From the NCBI GenBank assembly GCA_019119045.1, contig DWXS01000091.1, positions 1 to 57,270 on the forward strand: a DNA stretch of 57,270 bases. Reading direction: 5' to 3'. The stretch comes from Candidatus Mailhella merdavium. Its GTDB lineage: Bacteria; Desulfobacterota; Desulfovibrionia; Desulfovibrionales; Desulfovibrionaceae. The translations under genes were made by a program, and so were the position numbers. Below the pieces are notes generated by a model that was not told where the DNA came from, did not search any database, and saw only the letters and a program-made list of their open reading frames with translations. How positions within the stretch are numbered: position 1 is the stretch's first letter; the number at the start of each line of letters is the position of its first letter. Below are positions 34,135 to 43,387 of this stretch, piece by piece.

Positions 34135-35394
34135 CTAAAACTTGTAGCTCAGGCTCGCCGCCATGCTGTGCGCATGGGAGCTGTGGGAATTCCCGTTGAA
34201 CACATACGGTGTTGCTTCGGTATTGCGATAGGAAAGATCGCGGACTCTTATGTAGGCATAGCCGAGATCCAGCGTCCAGTTTTCCCACATGAAGCCCACG
34301 CCGCCAGTAAAATACTGCCGCCCGTTGGTCGGAGCGATGAAGTCGGCATGGCCGCCGTTTATCGGGCTGGTTTCATAGGTGTAGCCGAGGCGCAGAGCCA
34401 GCCAGTCCAGAGGCTTGTATTCCGCACTGAGGTTGAAGCCCCAGTAATCGTGCCACTGTTTGGTGCCGTCCGTGAGCAGATCGTTGACCGGTCCCTCCAG
34501 ATGAATATCCAGCCGCTTGTACGCGCTCCAGGTGAAATAGGTCAGGCCGGCCTCGAAATTCCATTTTTCGTTCGGACGATAGTTCACGCCCAGAGCGAAC
34601 TGATCCGGCAGATGGATGGTGCCGTGCAGAGAGGAATCACGCATCACCGTTTCGGGAACCTGCTGACTCCAGCGGTTGGTGCCCGTCACCTTGAGATCCA
34701 TGCGGCTGCGATAGGTAAAGCCCACCCGCCACTGATCATTAATCAGATAATGCAGGGCCAGGTTGCCGCTGAGCGCATATCCCTGTCCTTTGAGGGTTCC
34801 GTGGCTGTCTATGCCGTATGAGGGAACTTTGGTGTGAAGATTCAGCTCCATGTCCGCGCCGGTCACTTCCGCCCCTATGGCCAGAGAAAGCCTGTCCGTG
34901 ACCTTGAAGGCAATATTGGGATTGATGGTCAGCGTCTGAAGACGCACATCCACCAGAGAAGAGCTGCCCGGCCAGCCGTCAGGATACCCGTTGCCGAGTC
35001 CCGCACGGGAAAAGATCCCTACCCCCAGCCAGGCTCTGTCCGTCATCTGGTGAGTCACATAGAAATGGGGAATGACCCATGTTTTCTGTTCGATGCTGGT
35101 GGTCGTATATTGTTTCGTTCCAGACAGCATATTCGTCCATTCTCCACTCATTTTGGAAGAAGGACGCTCGACGACGGTTCCCAGCATGAGCTGTGTTCCG
35201 GGCAGCTGCGTGATGCCGGCCGGGTTATAGGCCACGGCGGAAGGGTCATCCGCACGCCCTACCAGACCGTTGCCCAGCGACATGCCGCGCGCACTCCACT
35301 GCGTGATGGAAAAGCCTTCCGCACGCGCCTCCCCCAGGCCGAATGCAGGTGCGGCCAGCGTAAGAATCAGAGCCAGAACTAGCGATTTCTTCAT
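34135..35394 (-). CDS. FadL-like outer-membrane transport protein
   Basis: A 419-residue beta-barrel with a signal peptide cleaved probably after EARA (residue 25). The FadL plug motif is clear in the mature N-terminus: EGFSITQWSARGMSLGNG, then ADDPSAVAYNPAGITQLPG. The barrel strands end with the aromatic C-terminal SLSYKF needed for outer-membrane assembly. FadL proteins pass fatty acids, aromatics or other hydrophobic compounds. The ATG at 35394 starts the signal peptide; the in-frame extension upstream does not look like coding sequence. A terminator hairpin lies 70 bases upstream in its leader. Confidence 0.93.
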   Translation of the reverse strand: MKKSLVLALILTLAAPAFGLGEARAEGFSITQWSARGMSLGNGLVGRADDPSAVAYNPAGITQLPGTQLMLGTVVERPSSKMSGEWTNMLSGTKQYTTTSIEQKTWVIPHFYVTHQMTDRAWLGVGIFSRAGLGNGYPDGWPGSSSLVDVRLQTLTINPNIAFKVTDRLSLAIGAEVTGADMELNLHTKVPSYGIDSHGTLKGQGYALSGNLALHYLINDQWRVGFTYRSRMDLKVTGTNRWSQQVPETVMRDSSLHGTIHLPDQFALGVNYRPNEKWNFEAGLTYFTWSAYKRLDIHLEGPVNDLLTDGTKQWHDYWGFNLSAEYKPLDWLALRLGYTYETSPINGGHADFIAPTNGRQYFTGGVGFMWENWTLDLGYAYIRVRDLSYRNTEATPYVFNGNSHSSHAHSMAASLSYKF

Positions 35395-35453
35395 GATGCC
35401 TTTGAACTCCCTCTCATGTATAATCTTGCAGCGCAGCATGAAATTTCGGGCAC

Positions 35454-35493
35454 AAAAAAACAGAGCCCGCGAAACAGGTTCGCGAACCGGCTC
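35454..35493 (-). terminator. Intrinsic terminator upstream of the FadL-like gene
   Basis: GAGCC/GGCTC and CGCGAA/TTCGCG form a hairpin (35463-35493), followed on the minus strand by TG and T7. It may end the cyclo-ligase/YfiH unit, whose last stop is at 35635, or act as an attenuator in a FadL leader. Confidence 0.75.
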
Positions 35494-35634
35494 CTCATAC
35501 CTTCTTTTGTCTTTCGACGTGGCGTTTCAAAAGATTGAGCAACTGCGTCGCTCTGTCAGACTATACCAGCACGGCGATGAAGAAAAGCTTTTTTTGCTAT
35601 AAGCCCCCATTTTTATTATATATTAATCGTTTGA

Positions 35635-36417
35635 TCAGTTTATGGACGTCTTAGTTTCAAGCCAGATCAGCGAAGCCTGACGTCCGCAGCCGTGATCCGC
35701 ACGGTAGGAAAAGAAATCCCGGGCAAGGCTTCGGGTACACAGATCAAGCCCATATATATGCTCCTGAGGGATGCCAGCCCGGTTCAGCTGTTCGCGGGTC
35801 AGACGCCACAAATCCATACATCGGCTTTGCCGTTCAAAAAAAGCTGCGAACGCATCGCCCCATTCTGTGTCAAAACGGATGAATTCCGCACATCCCGGCC
35901 CCAGGCTCGGCCCCCGCACGGCGGAAAGGTCAGATGCCTTCAGATGGTATCGATCGCAGAACTCTTCTACGGCGATCGGGGGATACTCCTGCCTGTTTCC
36001 CTTCCAGCCCACATGCAGCGCCATGATATGATTGCCGTCTCTGTGCGCTATCAGCAAGGGCTGACAGTCGGCCGTCTTGATCATCAAACCCAGCAGCTCA
36101 CGGGCTGAATCACGGGATATGGCCATGCCGTCCGCCTCCTTTTCCGGCCTGAAACAGAGATTCTGAGGCTCCGGCTCGAACAGCGTCGTCACTCCGTGTA
36201 CCTGACGCACTTCCGCCACACCGCGCAGACCAAGCTCGTCACGCAGAGCCTGTCTGTTGGCAACGACGAGCGTCTCCTCGTCTTTCAGCCCCGCTTCCAG
36301 GGAGATATTTCCCCGTTGCGCCGGCGTGACTTCAGAAGAAGCCGGGCAGGCCATCTGAAAGGCGCAGGCCACTCCGTCAACTCCGGGAAAACGAAACGGT
36401 ATGAATCTCAAACCCAT
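35635..36417 (-). CDS. YfiH/laccase-domain purine nucleoside phosphorylase-like protein
   Basis: A 260-residue protein of the former multicopper polyphenol oxidase family, now known in several bacteria to act as a zinc-dependent purine nucleoside phosphorylase/adenosine deaminase. The metal triad is visible: His74 in RQVHG, Cys118 in KTADCQPLLI and His135 in HVGWKG. GPSLGPGCAEF follows as usual. AGGAG precedes the ATG at 36417, which overlaps the end of the cyclo-ligase gene by 10 bases; the longer frame is rejected. Confidence 0.92.
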   Translation of the reverse strand: MGLRFIPFRFPGVDGVACAFQMACPASSEVTPAQRGNISLEAGLKDEETLVVANRQALRDELGLRGVAEVRQVHGVTTLFEPEPQNLCFRPEKEADGMAISRDSARELLGLMIKTADCQPLLIAHRDGNHIMALHVGWKGNRQEYPPIAVEEFCDRYHLKASDLSAVRGPSLGPGCAEFIRFDTEWGDAFAAFFERQSRCMDLWRLTREQLNRAGIPQEHIYGLDLCTRSLARDFFSYRADHGCGRQASLIWLETKTSIN

Positions 36418-37004
36418 AGTATCTCCTGTTCCGTGCAGACTCCTCGCACGCATCTGTCCCAGGTGCCGCGGGGCACCTGTTCCACCAGCTGAACGGAAAA
36501 GGCGAGCCCCAGTGTCCACAGCGTTCCGCGTTCTCCCCGTTCCAGCCAGCGATCGTAAAACCCTCCGCCATACCCGATACGTCCGCCATTTCTGTCAAAG
36601 GCAAGCCCCGGCACCAGCATGAGGGCCTCGTCCTCTTCCCCCTGCCACAGAGGAAGCGAAGGAGAAGGCTCGAGAATGCCCAGAGGAGAGCGAATCAGCT
36701 CGTCAACTCCGCGACAGATGAAAAAATCCATTTCCCCGGCACGTTCAGGACGGCATCTAGGCAGGGCAACCGTTTTACCCTGGCGCCATGCCAGCTCCAG
36801 AAGCCGGAAAGTATCTACTTCATCCCGAAACGAAACATAGCCGAGTACGGTTCCGCTACGCGCCCAGCGGGCATCTTCCATAACTCTGCGCCGAATCTCT
36901 CCGCTGCGCCGGGCGTACTCCTCCGGCCTTGAAAAAATGGCCGCTCGTGCGTCGCGCATACTCCGGCGCAACGCTTTCTTGCGTATCGCGAGGCTTTCCT
37001 CCAT
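36408..37004 (-). CDS. 5-formyltetrahydrofolate cyclo-ligase
   Basis: A 198-residue enzyme that converts 5-formyl-THF to 5,10-methenyl-THF using ATP. The N-terminal IRKKALRRSMRDARA helix, the central LPRCRPERAGEMDFF and the family signature GGRIGYGGGFYDRWL are present. The start at 37004 gives normal length; the frame runs on to a TTG at 37073 and a GGAG lies 13 or more bases off, so the start is not certain. It overlaps the YfiH-like gene downstream, and the two form an operon. Confidence 0.93.
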   Translation of the reverse strand: MEESLAIRKKALRRSMRDARAAIFSRPEEYARRSGEIRRRVMEDARWARSGTVLGYVSFRDEVDTFRLLELAWRQGKTVALPRCRPERAGEMDFFICRGVDELIRSPLGILEPSPSLPLWQGEEDEALMLVPGLAFDRNGGRIGYGGGFYDRWLERGERGTLWTLGLAFSVQLVEQVPRGTWDRCVRGVCTEQEILWV

Positions 37005-37187
37005 GCTTTTATATCCCTCTCCTTCCACGGAATCCCCAACCGGCTGCGACGCGCTCGTGAAAACATTTGTCAAACAGAAAAAAATGGACTATGGGTAGAC
37101 GACTCAACGTCACGCGCCCCGCCAGAACGGGCTTTTTCCTGCATCGGGCACCATTCCCTCGCCTGACGTTAACAAGGACTCTCCCCC

Positions 37188-37961
37188 ATGCCAAGCCCCC
37201 ATACGAACGCAGACGGCGCGCCTCTCCGCCCCGAATCATCGGAAGCCGCCCCCTTACAGGATGAAACAAAAGGGGAACGCCTGTGGATCATCGTGGGCGA
37301 TCTGCATGGGGACGCCGCTCTTCTCACGGACGTACTCGAAACCATTCCCGAACTGCCCCATGCGGAAGGCGTCATCTTGACCGGAGATATTTCCCGCGCA
37401 GGGGGCGGCGTACCTTCAGCCCGATCCGTCATAGAAGCGGCGGAGGCTCTGTGTCCTGTCGTTCTGGCACAAATCGGCAATATAGATCAGCCTCAAGTAG
37501 ATACCTGGCTGGACGAAAAAGGAATCAACCTGCACCGCAAGGCCCGGGAAATCGCCCCGGATACGGCTATTATCGGTGTAGGAGGCTCAACATTCACGCC
37601 CTTCGGCACGCCGTCGGAATTTCCGGAAGCGCGCTATGCGGAATGGCTGAAGGAGCTGGCAGCGCGCGCCGCCGATCACAGACGGATCATACTTGTTTCG
37701 CACAACCCGCCGAAAGATACCGTATGCGACAGAACCGGCAACGGTCAGCATGTCGGGTCGCGGGCCGTGCGTGAATTTATTGAAGAGCGTCAGCCCGCCG
37801 TCTGCCTGTGCGGACATGTACACGAGGCGGCAGGCATGCAGCTCATCGGGCACACGCAAGTGCTCAATCCCGGCTCTCTTGGCTCAGGCGGCTATGCCCT
37901 GCTGCGGCTTGGCGAGGAAACGGAACTCGAACTGCGCAGAACAGGCTCCCTGTCCGCCTAA
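37188..37961 (+). CDS. Calcineurin-like metallophosphoesterase
   Basis: A 257-residue phosphoesterase with all five metal motifs in order: GDLHGD (Asp38, His40), LTGDIS, GNID, SHNPP and CGHVHE. The first ~30 residues are polar and precede the fold. No membrane or export signal is seen. Substrate is unknown; relatives cleave phosphodiesters or phosphoproteins. AAGGAC lies 9 bases before the ATG. The RNase E/G gene begins 28 bases after it, so the two are probably co-transcribed. Confidence 0.9.
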   Translation: MPSPHTNADGAPLRPESSEAAPLQDETKGERLWIIVGDLHGDAALLTDVLETIPELPHAEGVILTGDISRAGGGVPSARSVIEAAEALCPVVLAQIGNIDQPQVDTWLDEKGINLHRKAREIAPDTAIIGVGGSTFTPFGTPSEFPEARYAEWLKELAARAADHRRIILVSHNPPKDTVCDRTGNGQHVGSRAVREFIEERQPAVCLCGHVHEAAGMQLIGHTQVLNPGSLGSGGYALLRLGEETELELRRTGSLSA

Positions 37962-37989
37962 TCCCGGCATACATATTTTTGAGGAAAAC

Positions 37990-40900
37990 ATGGCTCAGGA
38001 AATCAACGATCAGGAACAGGCAGAAAAAAATACAGCAAAAAAACCCAAAGGCAGCAGACGCACCGGCAGCCGCAAAAAAGCCGCGACGGCCCAGGAATCG
38101 CCTGCAGATGCCGCCGTTGTGTCTCCCTCTCAGGGAGAGGATAAACCCAAGTCCGTGCGTCGTACCCGCAAAAGTACAAAAGCCGCAGATACGGCCCAAA
38201 ATCCGGACGGAGAAGCAACGGCCTCCCCGAAAAAAACAGACAGCCCCGTCGGCACTGCTGAAGTTTCCCCTGCCGTCCACGGCGAAGAGCAGACTTCCGA
38301 AACTGACGCGCCTGCCAAGCCCCGGCGCACGCGCTCAAAAAAAACCTCAACAGACGAGGGCGCAGCTTCAGAGGGGAAGGCCAGGCCCGGTTCCACTGCC
38401 GACAAAGACGTTCCGCCCCTTCCTGTATCTCCGGACGGGGAAAACAAATCCGACAGGGAAAGCGGACTCAAAAAAACCACACGCCGCAGATCTTCCAGAA
38501 AAAGCGCGACAGCGGACAGCTCCGCGATTTCCGAAACGGAAAATGCAACTCCGGATAGCAGCTCCTCGGAAATACAGGTCTCCATACCGGCGTCTGCCGC
38601 TGCGGCCGATGCCGCCCAAACTCAAACAGATGGGGAAACATCCGCGGAGTCCGGCGTCACGAGCGCAAAACAGACTCCCCGCAAACGGCGTAGCTCTTCC
38701 TCGCGTACCGCAGGCACGGCGGATCAAGGCTCCCTGATGGATATTGCCGCAGCAGAATCTGCCCATACGGAAGAGACTGCTCCCGAAAAAGCAACAAAAG
38801 AAAAAACTTCCTCCGAAGCAGACACGGCGGGAAGGAAGAGCAGCGCGCCCTCAGACAGGTCGGAAAAGTCCGAACAGGAAGAAAACAGCGCAACAACGCA
38901 GGAAACTTCGTCTGTCTCTGCGGACAGAAATAGCGAAAAAAGCTCCCTGCCCGAAGCAGGCCCGGAAGAAAAACAGGAAGACTCTGCTCCGGAAGCGCGT
39001 CAGCCCCGAAAAGGAGAACGGCAGAATAGCAACGCCTCAAGGGAAGCACGTCAGCCTTATCCTTATGATGACGACGGCGTCGTCACGAGCATACTCCCGG
39101 CTCTGGACGAACGGGAACAGCATTACGGAAACCGCAATTTCCGCCAGAATTCCTACGGCAACGACCGTCGTCGCAATAACCGGAACAGACCTCGTTCTCC
39201 CAAAGGACAGGCGGCGTATGGTCAGGATTACCCTCCGATTCTCCCCGGCCCCATGAGCTATGATGATATGTCCGTTCTGCCGGGCTATGGACAGGGGCAG
39301 GACGGCAAGCGTCAGCCGAGGAACCGTAAACGCCGTCCCGGACAGAATGGAAATACTTACGATCCTTACGGGCAGCCGGCCTTTACGCCTCCCTATCCTG
39401 GCTACGATCCTCAGTACGAAGATCCCGACGCCATTCTTCCTGTGGCTCAGAAAATGCTCAACGGGCAGAAAGACGATTTGATCGAAGATCTTGAAGATGA
39501 CGGCCCGCAGCCTGCTCTGCCCGGCCAGCCTTCCCTTGCCCTGCCGCCTTCCGAGGACGAAGAAGATCTCGACGCTCTGGATGAAGCCGTAAACGGTAAC
39601 AGAATCCAGCCGCGCAAGCCTTCCAAACCGCAGGAACGCAAAAACGACCGTAAAGGACGGCGCGACTCCAGAAATGACAACTGGCAGGATACGCGCGCCG
39701 ATTCATCTTCTCCGGCAGTCATGGACGCTCCCATCGAACGAGACAAAACGGCAGAGGAAGAGCAGTCTTCCATGCCCGCTCTGCCTCCCGGCACCAAGCG
39801 GGTGCTGTATGTCAGCGTAGTTCCGGACGAGCAGGTGGAAGTGGTCATCACCGATAACGGCCAGGTGGCGGAATATTTCGTGGAAATGGCCCATCAGGCA
39901 AAGATCCGCGGCAATATTTATAAAGGCGTCATCAATAATGTGGATATCAATCTTCAGGCGGCTTTCGTCAACTTTGGCGGAGGGAAGAACGGATTTCTCC
40001 AGATTGACGAGGTTCATCCGGAATACTGGCTGAATCATCACGATCCCAGTAAGGGAGCAAAGTATCCGCCGATCCAGAAGGTGCTGAAAAACGGTCAGGA
40101 AGTGCTGGTTCAGGTCGTCAAGGAACCGGCGGGAACCAAAGGAGCCTTTCTTACCACCTGGATATCCCTCGCCGGGCGTTACCTTGTCCTCACTCCGGGG
40201 CAGGAGCAAATCGGCGTATCGCGCAAGGTGGAAGACCCGGAAGAACGGGCCCGCCTGAAGGAACTGCTTGCAGGAATCGAGCCAGGCGAAGACATGGGAG
40301 TCATCATCCGGACAGCCAGCGAAGGAGCAAGCAAAAGCAGCATCCAGAAGGATCTTCAGTACCTCAAACGGCTGTGGAAGGATATCCGGAAAAAGGGCAT
40401 GACGGAAAAGGCCCCTTCTCTGCTCTATCAGGAGGCAGATCTGGCTACTCGTGCCGTACGCGACTATCTGGCCGAAGATATCCACGAAATATGGGTGGAT
40501 GACGAAGCCACGCAGGCCGCTATCCGCGAAACCACGAATCTGCTTTTCCCTCGCCGTACCGAAATGGTCAAACTGCATCAGGATCCGCGTCAGACTCTGT
40601 GGGAACGCTTCAATCTCCAGCGTCAGCTGGAAGAAGTGACCAGCCGCGAAGTGGTACTGCCCTCGGGCGGCCGCCTCGTGTTCGACCAGACCGAAGCGCT
40701 TATGGCCATAGACATCAACTCCGGCAAAACTCAGGGCAAAAGCAACTTCGAATCCATGGTCTTTCGTACCAATATGGAAGCTGCGGAAGCCATTGCCCGA
40801 CATCTGCGCCTGCGCGATATCGGCGGCCAGGTGGTCATCGATTTCATCGAAATGCGGGATCGCAATCACTGCCGGGAAGTGGAAAAAGCCCTGCGCAACG

Positions 40901-41277
40901 CCATGCGCTTCGACCGTGCCCGGCATGACGTAGGCCGCATGAGTTCGTTCGGCCTGCTTGAGCTTGTACGCCAGCGTACCGGAACCTCCGCCATATCCAT
41001 TTCAACGGAACCCTGTCCCTTCTGTCACGGCACAGGTCTGCGCCGAAACATGGAATGGCAGGCTCTCCAGTCCCTGCGGGAAATTCAGCGTAAGCTGGGT
41101 AAAATTTCTGGACAGGAAAACAAAAAGAAAGGCGAAAAAAACGGCGACAAGGCCGCCAGCCTCGTTTATGAAACAGATTTTGAACTGGGCATGTATCTGC
41201 TGAACAAGAAACGGGATCGACTCAGCGAGCTTGAAAGCAAATACAATGTCCACGTTGAAATTCAGCTGAAACATTAA
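37990..41277 (+). CDS. rne: Ribonuclease E/G with a ~600-residue disordered N-terminal extension
   Basis: A 1095-residue endoribonuclease. The catalytic part starts near residue 600 (KRVLYVSVVPDEQVEVVI) with an S1 region (IYKGVINNVDINLQAAFVNFG). Catalytic Asp908 (DINSGK) and Asp951 (DFIEMRD) follow, with the zinc-link CPFC at 1009-1012. Residues 1-~600 are low-complexity: Lys/Ser/Thr/Glu/Ala-rich, with RRTR-type basic patches, then a Tyr/Pro/Asn/Arg-rich part (about 350-500) and an acidic stretch. In E. coli RNase E the scaffold tail is C-terminal; here the protein ends soon after the catalytic core. GAGG precedes the ATG at 37990. Confidence 0.95.
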   Translation: MAQEINDQEQAEKNTAKKPKGSRRTGSRKKAATAQESPADAAVVSPSQGEDKPKSVRRTRKSTKAADTAQNPDGEATASPKKTDSPVGTAEVSPAVHGEEQTSETDAPAKPRRTRSKKTSTDEGAASEGKARPGSTADKDVPPLPVSPDGENKSDRESGLKKTTRRRSSRKSATADSSAISETENATPDSSSSEIQVSIPASAAAADAAQTQTDGETSAESGVTSAKQTPRKRRSSSSRTAGTADQGSLMDIAAAESAHTEETAPEKATKEKTSSEADTAGRKSSAPSDRSEKSEQEENSATTQETSSVSADRNSEKSSLPEAGPEEKQEDSAPEARQPRKGERQNSNASREARQPYPYDDDGVVTSILPALDEREQHYGNRNFRQNSYGNDRRRNNRNRPRSPKGQAAYGQDYPPILPGPMSYDDMSVLPGYGQGQDGKRQPRNRKRRPGQNGNTYDPYGQPAFTPPYPGYDPQYEDPDAILPVAQKMLNGQKDDLIEDLEDDGPQPALPGQPSLALPPSEDEEDLDALDEAVNGNRIQPRKPSKPQERKNDRKGRRDSRNDNWQDTRADSSSPAVMDAPIERDKTAEEEQSSMPALPPGTKRVLYVSVVPDEQVEVVITDNGQVAEYFVEMAHQAKIRGNIYKGVINNVDINLQAAFVNFGGGKNGFLQIDEVHPEYWLNHHDPSKGAKYPPIQKVLKNGQEVLVQVVKEPAGTKGAFLTTWISLAGRYLVLTPGQEQIGVSRKVEDPEERARLKELLAGIEPGEDMGVIIRTASEGASKSSIQKDLQYLKRLWKDIRKKGMTEKAPSLLYQEADLATRAVRDYLAEDIHEIWVDDEATQAAIRETTNLLFPRRTEMVKLHQDPRQTLWERFNLQRQLEEVTSREVVLPSGGRLVFDQTEALMAIDINSGKTQGKSNFESMVFRTNMEAAEAIARHLRLRDIGGQVVIDFIEMRDRNHCREVEKALRNAMRFDRARHDVGRMSSFGLLELVRQRTGTSAISISTEPCPFCHGTGLRRNMEWQALQSLREIQRKLGKISGQENKKKGEKNGDKAASLVYETDFELGMYLLNKKRDRLSELESKYNVHVEIQLKH

Positions 41278-41337
41278 TCCGGTTCCTCCGCTCCGAAAAA
41301 CTTCCGTCTGTTTTCCGGAACGGAAAGAACTCTCCCG

Positions 41338-41353
41338 TGCCCCGAAAGGGGCA
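41338..41353 (+). promoter_or_regulatory. GAAA-tetraloop hairpin before thrC
   Basis: TGCCCC-GAAA-GGGGCA is a perfect 6-bp stem with a GNRA loop, 31 bases before the thrC ATG. It has no T-run. It may protect the processed 5' end of the thrC message or simply be a leader structure. Confidence 0.45.
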
Positions 41354-41383
41354 TGAGAAGGAAATTTTCCAAAGGAGTACATC

Positions 41384-42823
41384 ATGAGTACGGATGCCTT
41401 TCCGACCCGTCGGGGACGCATGGAATATGTCTGTACGCAGTGCGGCGCGAGACGCGGGGTAGAGGAACTGCTCTATACCTGTCCCGAATGCGGCGGCGTC
41501 TTCCTGCTGGAAGACCTCGATTTTGAAAGCATGAAGGAAACGCCGGCTCCAGTCTGGCGCGAACTTTTCGATGCCCGCCGAGCTACACGGAATACCGCTC
41601 TGCGCGGCATCTTCCGCTTCTATGAACTGATGGCTCCCGTGCTGGAACAGGAAGACATTGTCTATCTCGGCGAAGGAGATACCCCGATCATCGAAGCTTC
41701 TCCCGCACTGCGCGACGCTCTGGGCGTGCGCTTTGCGTTCAAGAACGAGGGCCAGAACCCCAGCGCATCCTTCAAGGATCGCGGCATGGCGGGAGCCTTC
41801 AGCTATCTGCGGGCTCTGGTACGCATGCACGGCTGGGATGAAGTCCTCACCATATGCGCGTCTACCGGCGATACCTCGGCCGCGGCTGCGCTCTATGCCT
41901 CTTATGTGGGGGGCGGCATACGAAGCGTGGTACTCCTGCCTCACGGCAAGGTAACGCCGCAGCAGCTTTCACAGCCTCTCGGCAGCGGCGCGCTGGTACT
42001 GGAAATTCCGGGCGTATTCGACGACTGCATGAAGGTGGTGGAATACCTGGCGGAACACTACCGCGTGGCCCTGCTCAATTCCAAGAACAGCTGGCGTATT
42101 CTCGGGCAGGAATCCTATGCCTATGAATGTGCGCAATGGTACGGCTGGGATCTCGCCGGAAAAAGTCTGTTCGTCCCGGTGGGGAATGCGGGCAATATCA
42201 CGGCGATCATGTCCGGCCTTCTGAAAATGCATTCTCTCGGCATCATTGAGAAACTGCCCCGCCTGTTCGGCGTGCAGTCCCACCATGCCGATCCCGTCTG
42301 GCGTTACTACAGCCGTCCGGAAGCCGAACGCCGTTACGAACCGGTCAAGGTACAGGCCAGTGTGGCTCAGGCCGCAATGATCGGAAACCCCGTCTCCTTC
42401 CCCCGCGTAAAAAAACTCGTCGCCCGTTATACGGCCGCAGGAGGCGATTTCAACATGGTGCAGGTAACCGAGCAGGCGATCATGGACGCCATGATTATCG
42501 CCAACCGCCACGGACATATTGCCTGTACGCAGGGCGGGGAATGTCTGGCAGGACTGCTTCGGGCCCGGGAACTGGGACTGATCGACAAGAGCGACTTTTC
42601 CATACTGGACGCCACGGCTCACGCTCTCAAGTTCTCCGGATTCCAGAATATGTATATGGAGGACTCCTTCCCGCCGGAATTCGGCGTCAAGGCCAGACCG
42701 GAACTTGTCTGCGCCCCCCGTCTGCTGCTCAGTCCGGAACGCCGGGCCATGCTGGACGAAACGGCCTTCACCGCTGAAGCGGCGGGAGAACTTGCCCGCG
42801 CTGCGGGACTCAAAAGTCGTTAA
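41384..42823 (+). CDS. thrC: Threonine synthase with N-terminal zinc ribbon
   Basis: A 479-residue PLP enzyme that converts O-phosphohomoserine to threonine. A rubredoxin-like CxxC pair opens the protein (Cys17, Cys20, Cys33, Cys36). LGEGDTPIIEA and NPSASFKDRG follow, with the PLP lysine at 131. The phosphate loop is VPVGNAGNITA. This fits the archaeal/deltaproteobacterial form of threonine synthase. AAAGGAG precedes the ATG by 7 bases. It sits 106 bases after rne. Confidence 0.95.
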   Translation: MSTDAFPTRRGRMEYVCTQCGARRGVEELLYTCPECGGVFLLEDLDFESMKETPAPVWRELFDARRATRNTALRGIFRFYELMAPVLEQEDIVYLGEGDTPIIEASPALRDALGVRFAFKNEGQNPSASFKDRGMAGAFSYLRALVRMHGWDEVLTICASTGDTSAAAALYASYVGGGIRSVVLLPHGKVTPQQLSQPLGSGALVLEIPGVFDDCMKVVEYLAEHYRVALLNSKNSWRILGQESYAYECAQWYGWDLAGKSLFVPVGNAGNITAIMSGLLKMHSLGIIEKLPRLFGVQSHHADPVWRYYSRPEAERRYEPVKVQASVAQAAMIGNPVSFPRVKKLVARYTAAGGDFNMVQVTEQAIMDAMIIANRHGHIACTQGGECLAGLLRARELGLIDKSDFSILDATAHALKFSGFQNMYMEDSFPPEFGVKARPELVCAPRLLLSPERRAMLDETAFTAEAAGELARAAGLKSR

Positions 42824-42869
42824 TCTCACGGACACAGGCCATCCTTTTCATGCGGACGGCCTTCCCGTC

Positions 42870-42933
42870 TTGACAGCAAACAGACGGCAGGCTATGCCAT
42901 GCCTTGTACGCGCCGGCGCACAAAAACGCCGGC
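42870..42933 (+). promoter_or_regulatory. Promoter candidate and leader hairpin of the ferredoxin gene
   Basis: A perfect TTGACA (42870-42875) is followed after 17 bases by TATGCC (42893-42898). Downstream, GCCGGCG (42912-42918) pairs perfectly with CGCCGGC (42927-42933), giving a 5' leader hairpin about 70 bases before the ferredoxin ATG. Confidence 0.5.
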
Positions 42934-43005
42934 CTAGGTTCCAGGAAAATTTGTCCGGCTCCCATCAGGTTCCGGACGGAGAACCAAGACTCATTGGAGG
43001 ACAAC

Positions 43006-43194
43006 ATGGGTTACAATGCTACTGTGGATCCCGACAAGTGCGTCGGCTGCGGCGAATGCGTCGACGTGTGCCCCGTTGAAGTGTATGAACTTCAGGACGG
43101 CAAGTCCAACCCCGTCAATGGCGAAGAATGCCTGGGCTGCGAATCCTGCGTGGAAGTGTGCGAGCACGGCGCCATCACCATTGAGGAAGCGTAA
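43006..43194 (+). CDS. 2[4Fe-4S] ferredoxin
   Basis: A 62-residue electron carrier. Two CxxCxxCxxxC motifs bind two [4Fe-4S] clusters: Cys12/15/18/22 and Cys42/45/48/52. The fourth Cys of the first motif is followed by Pro as usual, the second by Glu. Low-potential ferredoxins of this kind supply electrons to pyruvate:ferredoxin oxidoreductase and hydrogenase-type enzymes. TTGGAGG lies 5 bases before the ATG at 43006. Probably monocistronic, with its own promoter. Confidence 0.95.
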   Translation: MGYNATVDPDKCVGCGECVDVCPVEVYELQDGKSNPVNGEECLGCESCVEVCEHGAITIEEA

Positions 43195-43238
43195 GCACGG
43201 AGCGGGAGTTCTCTCCCGGCCGTGACCGTTTGAAGGAA

Positions 43239-43271
43239 ACATGCCGCCGTACGTTATGTCCGGCGGCATGT
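43239..43271 (+). terminator. Hairpin after the ferredoxin gene
   Basis: A perfect 11-bp stem (ACATGCCGCCG 43239-43249, CGGCGGCATGT 43261-43271) is followed by GTTGTC. The stem is strong but no T-run follows, so it may stabilise the 3' end rather than terminate. Confidence 0.5.
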
Positions 43272-43387
43272 GTTGTCTGAAGAGTTCGTTACAGAATATG
43301 TTCTGTATGCGTACTCTCCGACAGAGTCGCCCCTGTCGCGTTGCGTGACAGCTCAACAACAATCCGCTTCACGACGCATAACGCGTC

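Noticed and set aside
35694..36417. True multicopper laccase function for the YfiH-like gene
   Set aside because: The protein has only the His-Cys-His single-metal site of the YfiH family, not the four copper motifs of laccases.
39703..40926. 407-codon minus-strand frame opposite the RNase E/G catalytic domain
   Set aside because: Antisense of conserved catalytic motifs; no ribosome site.
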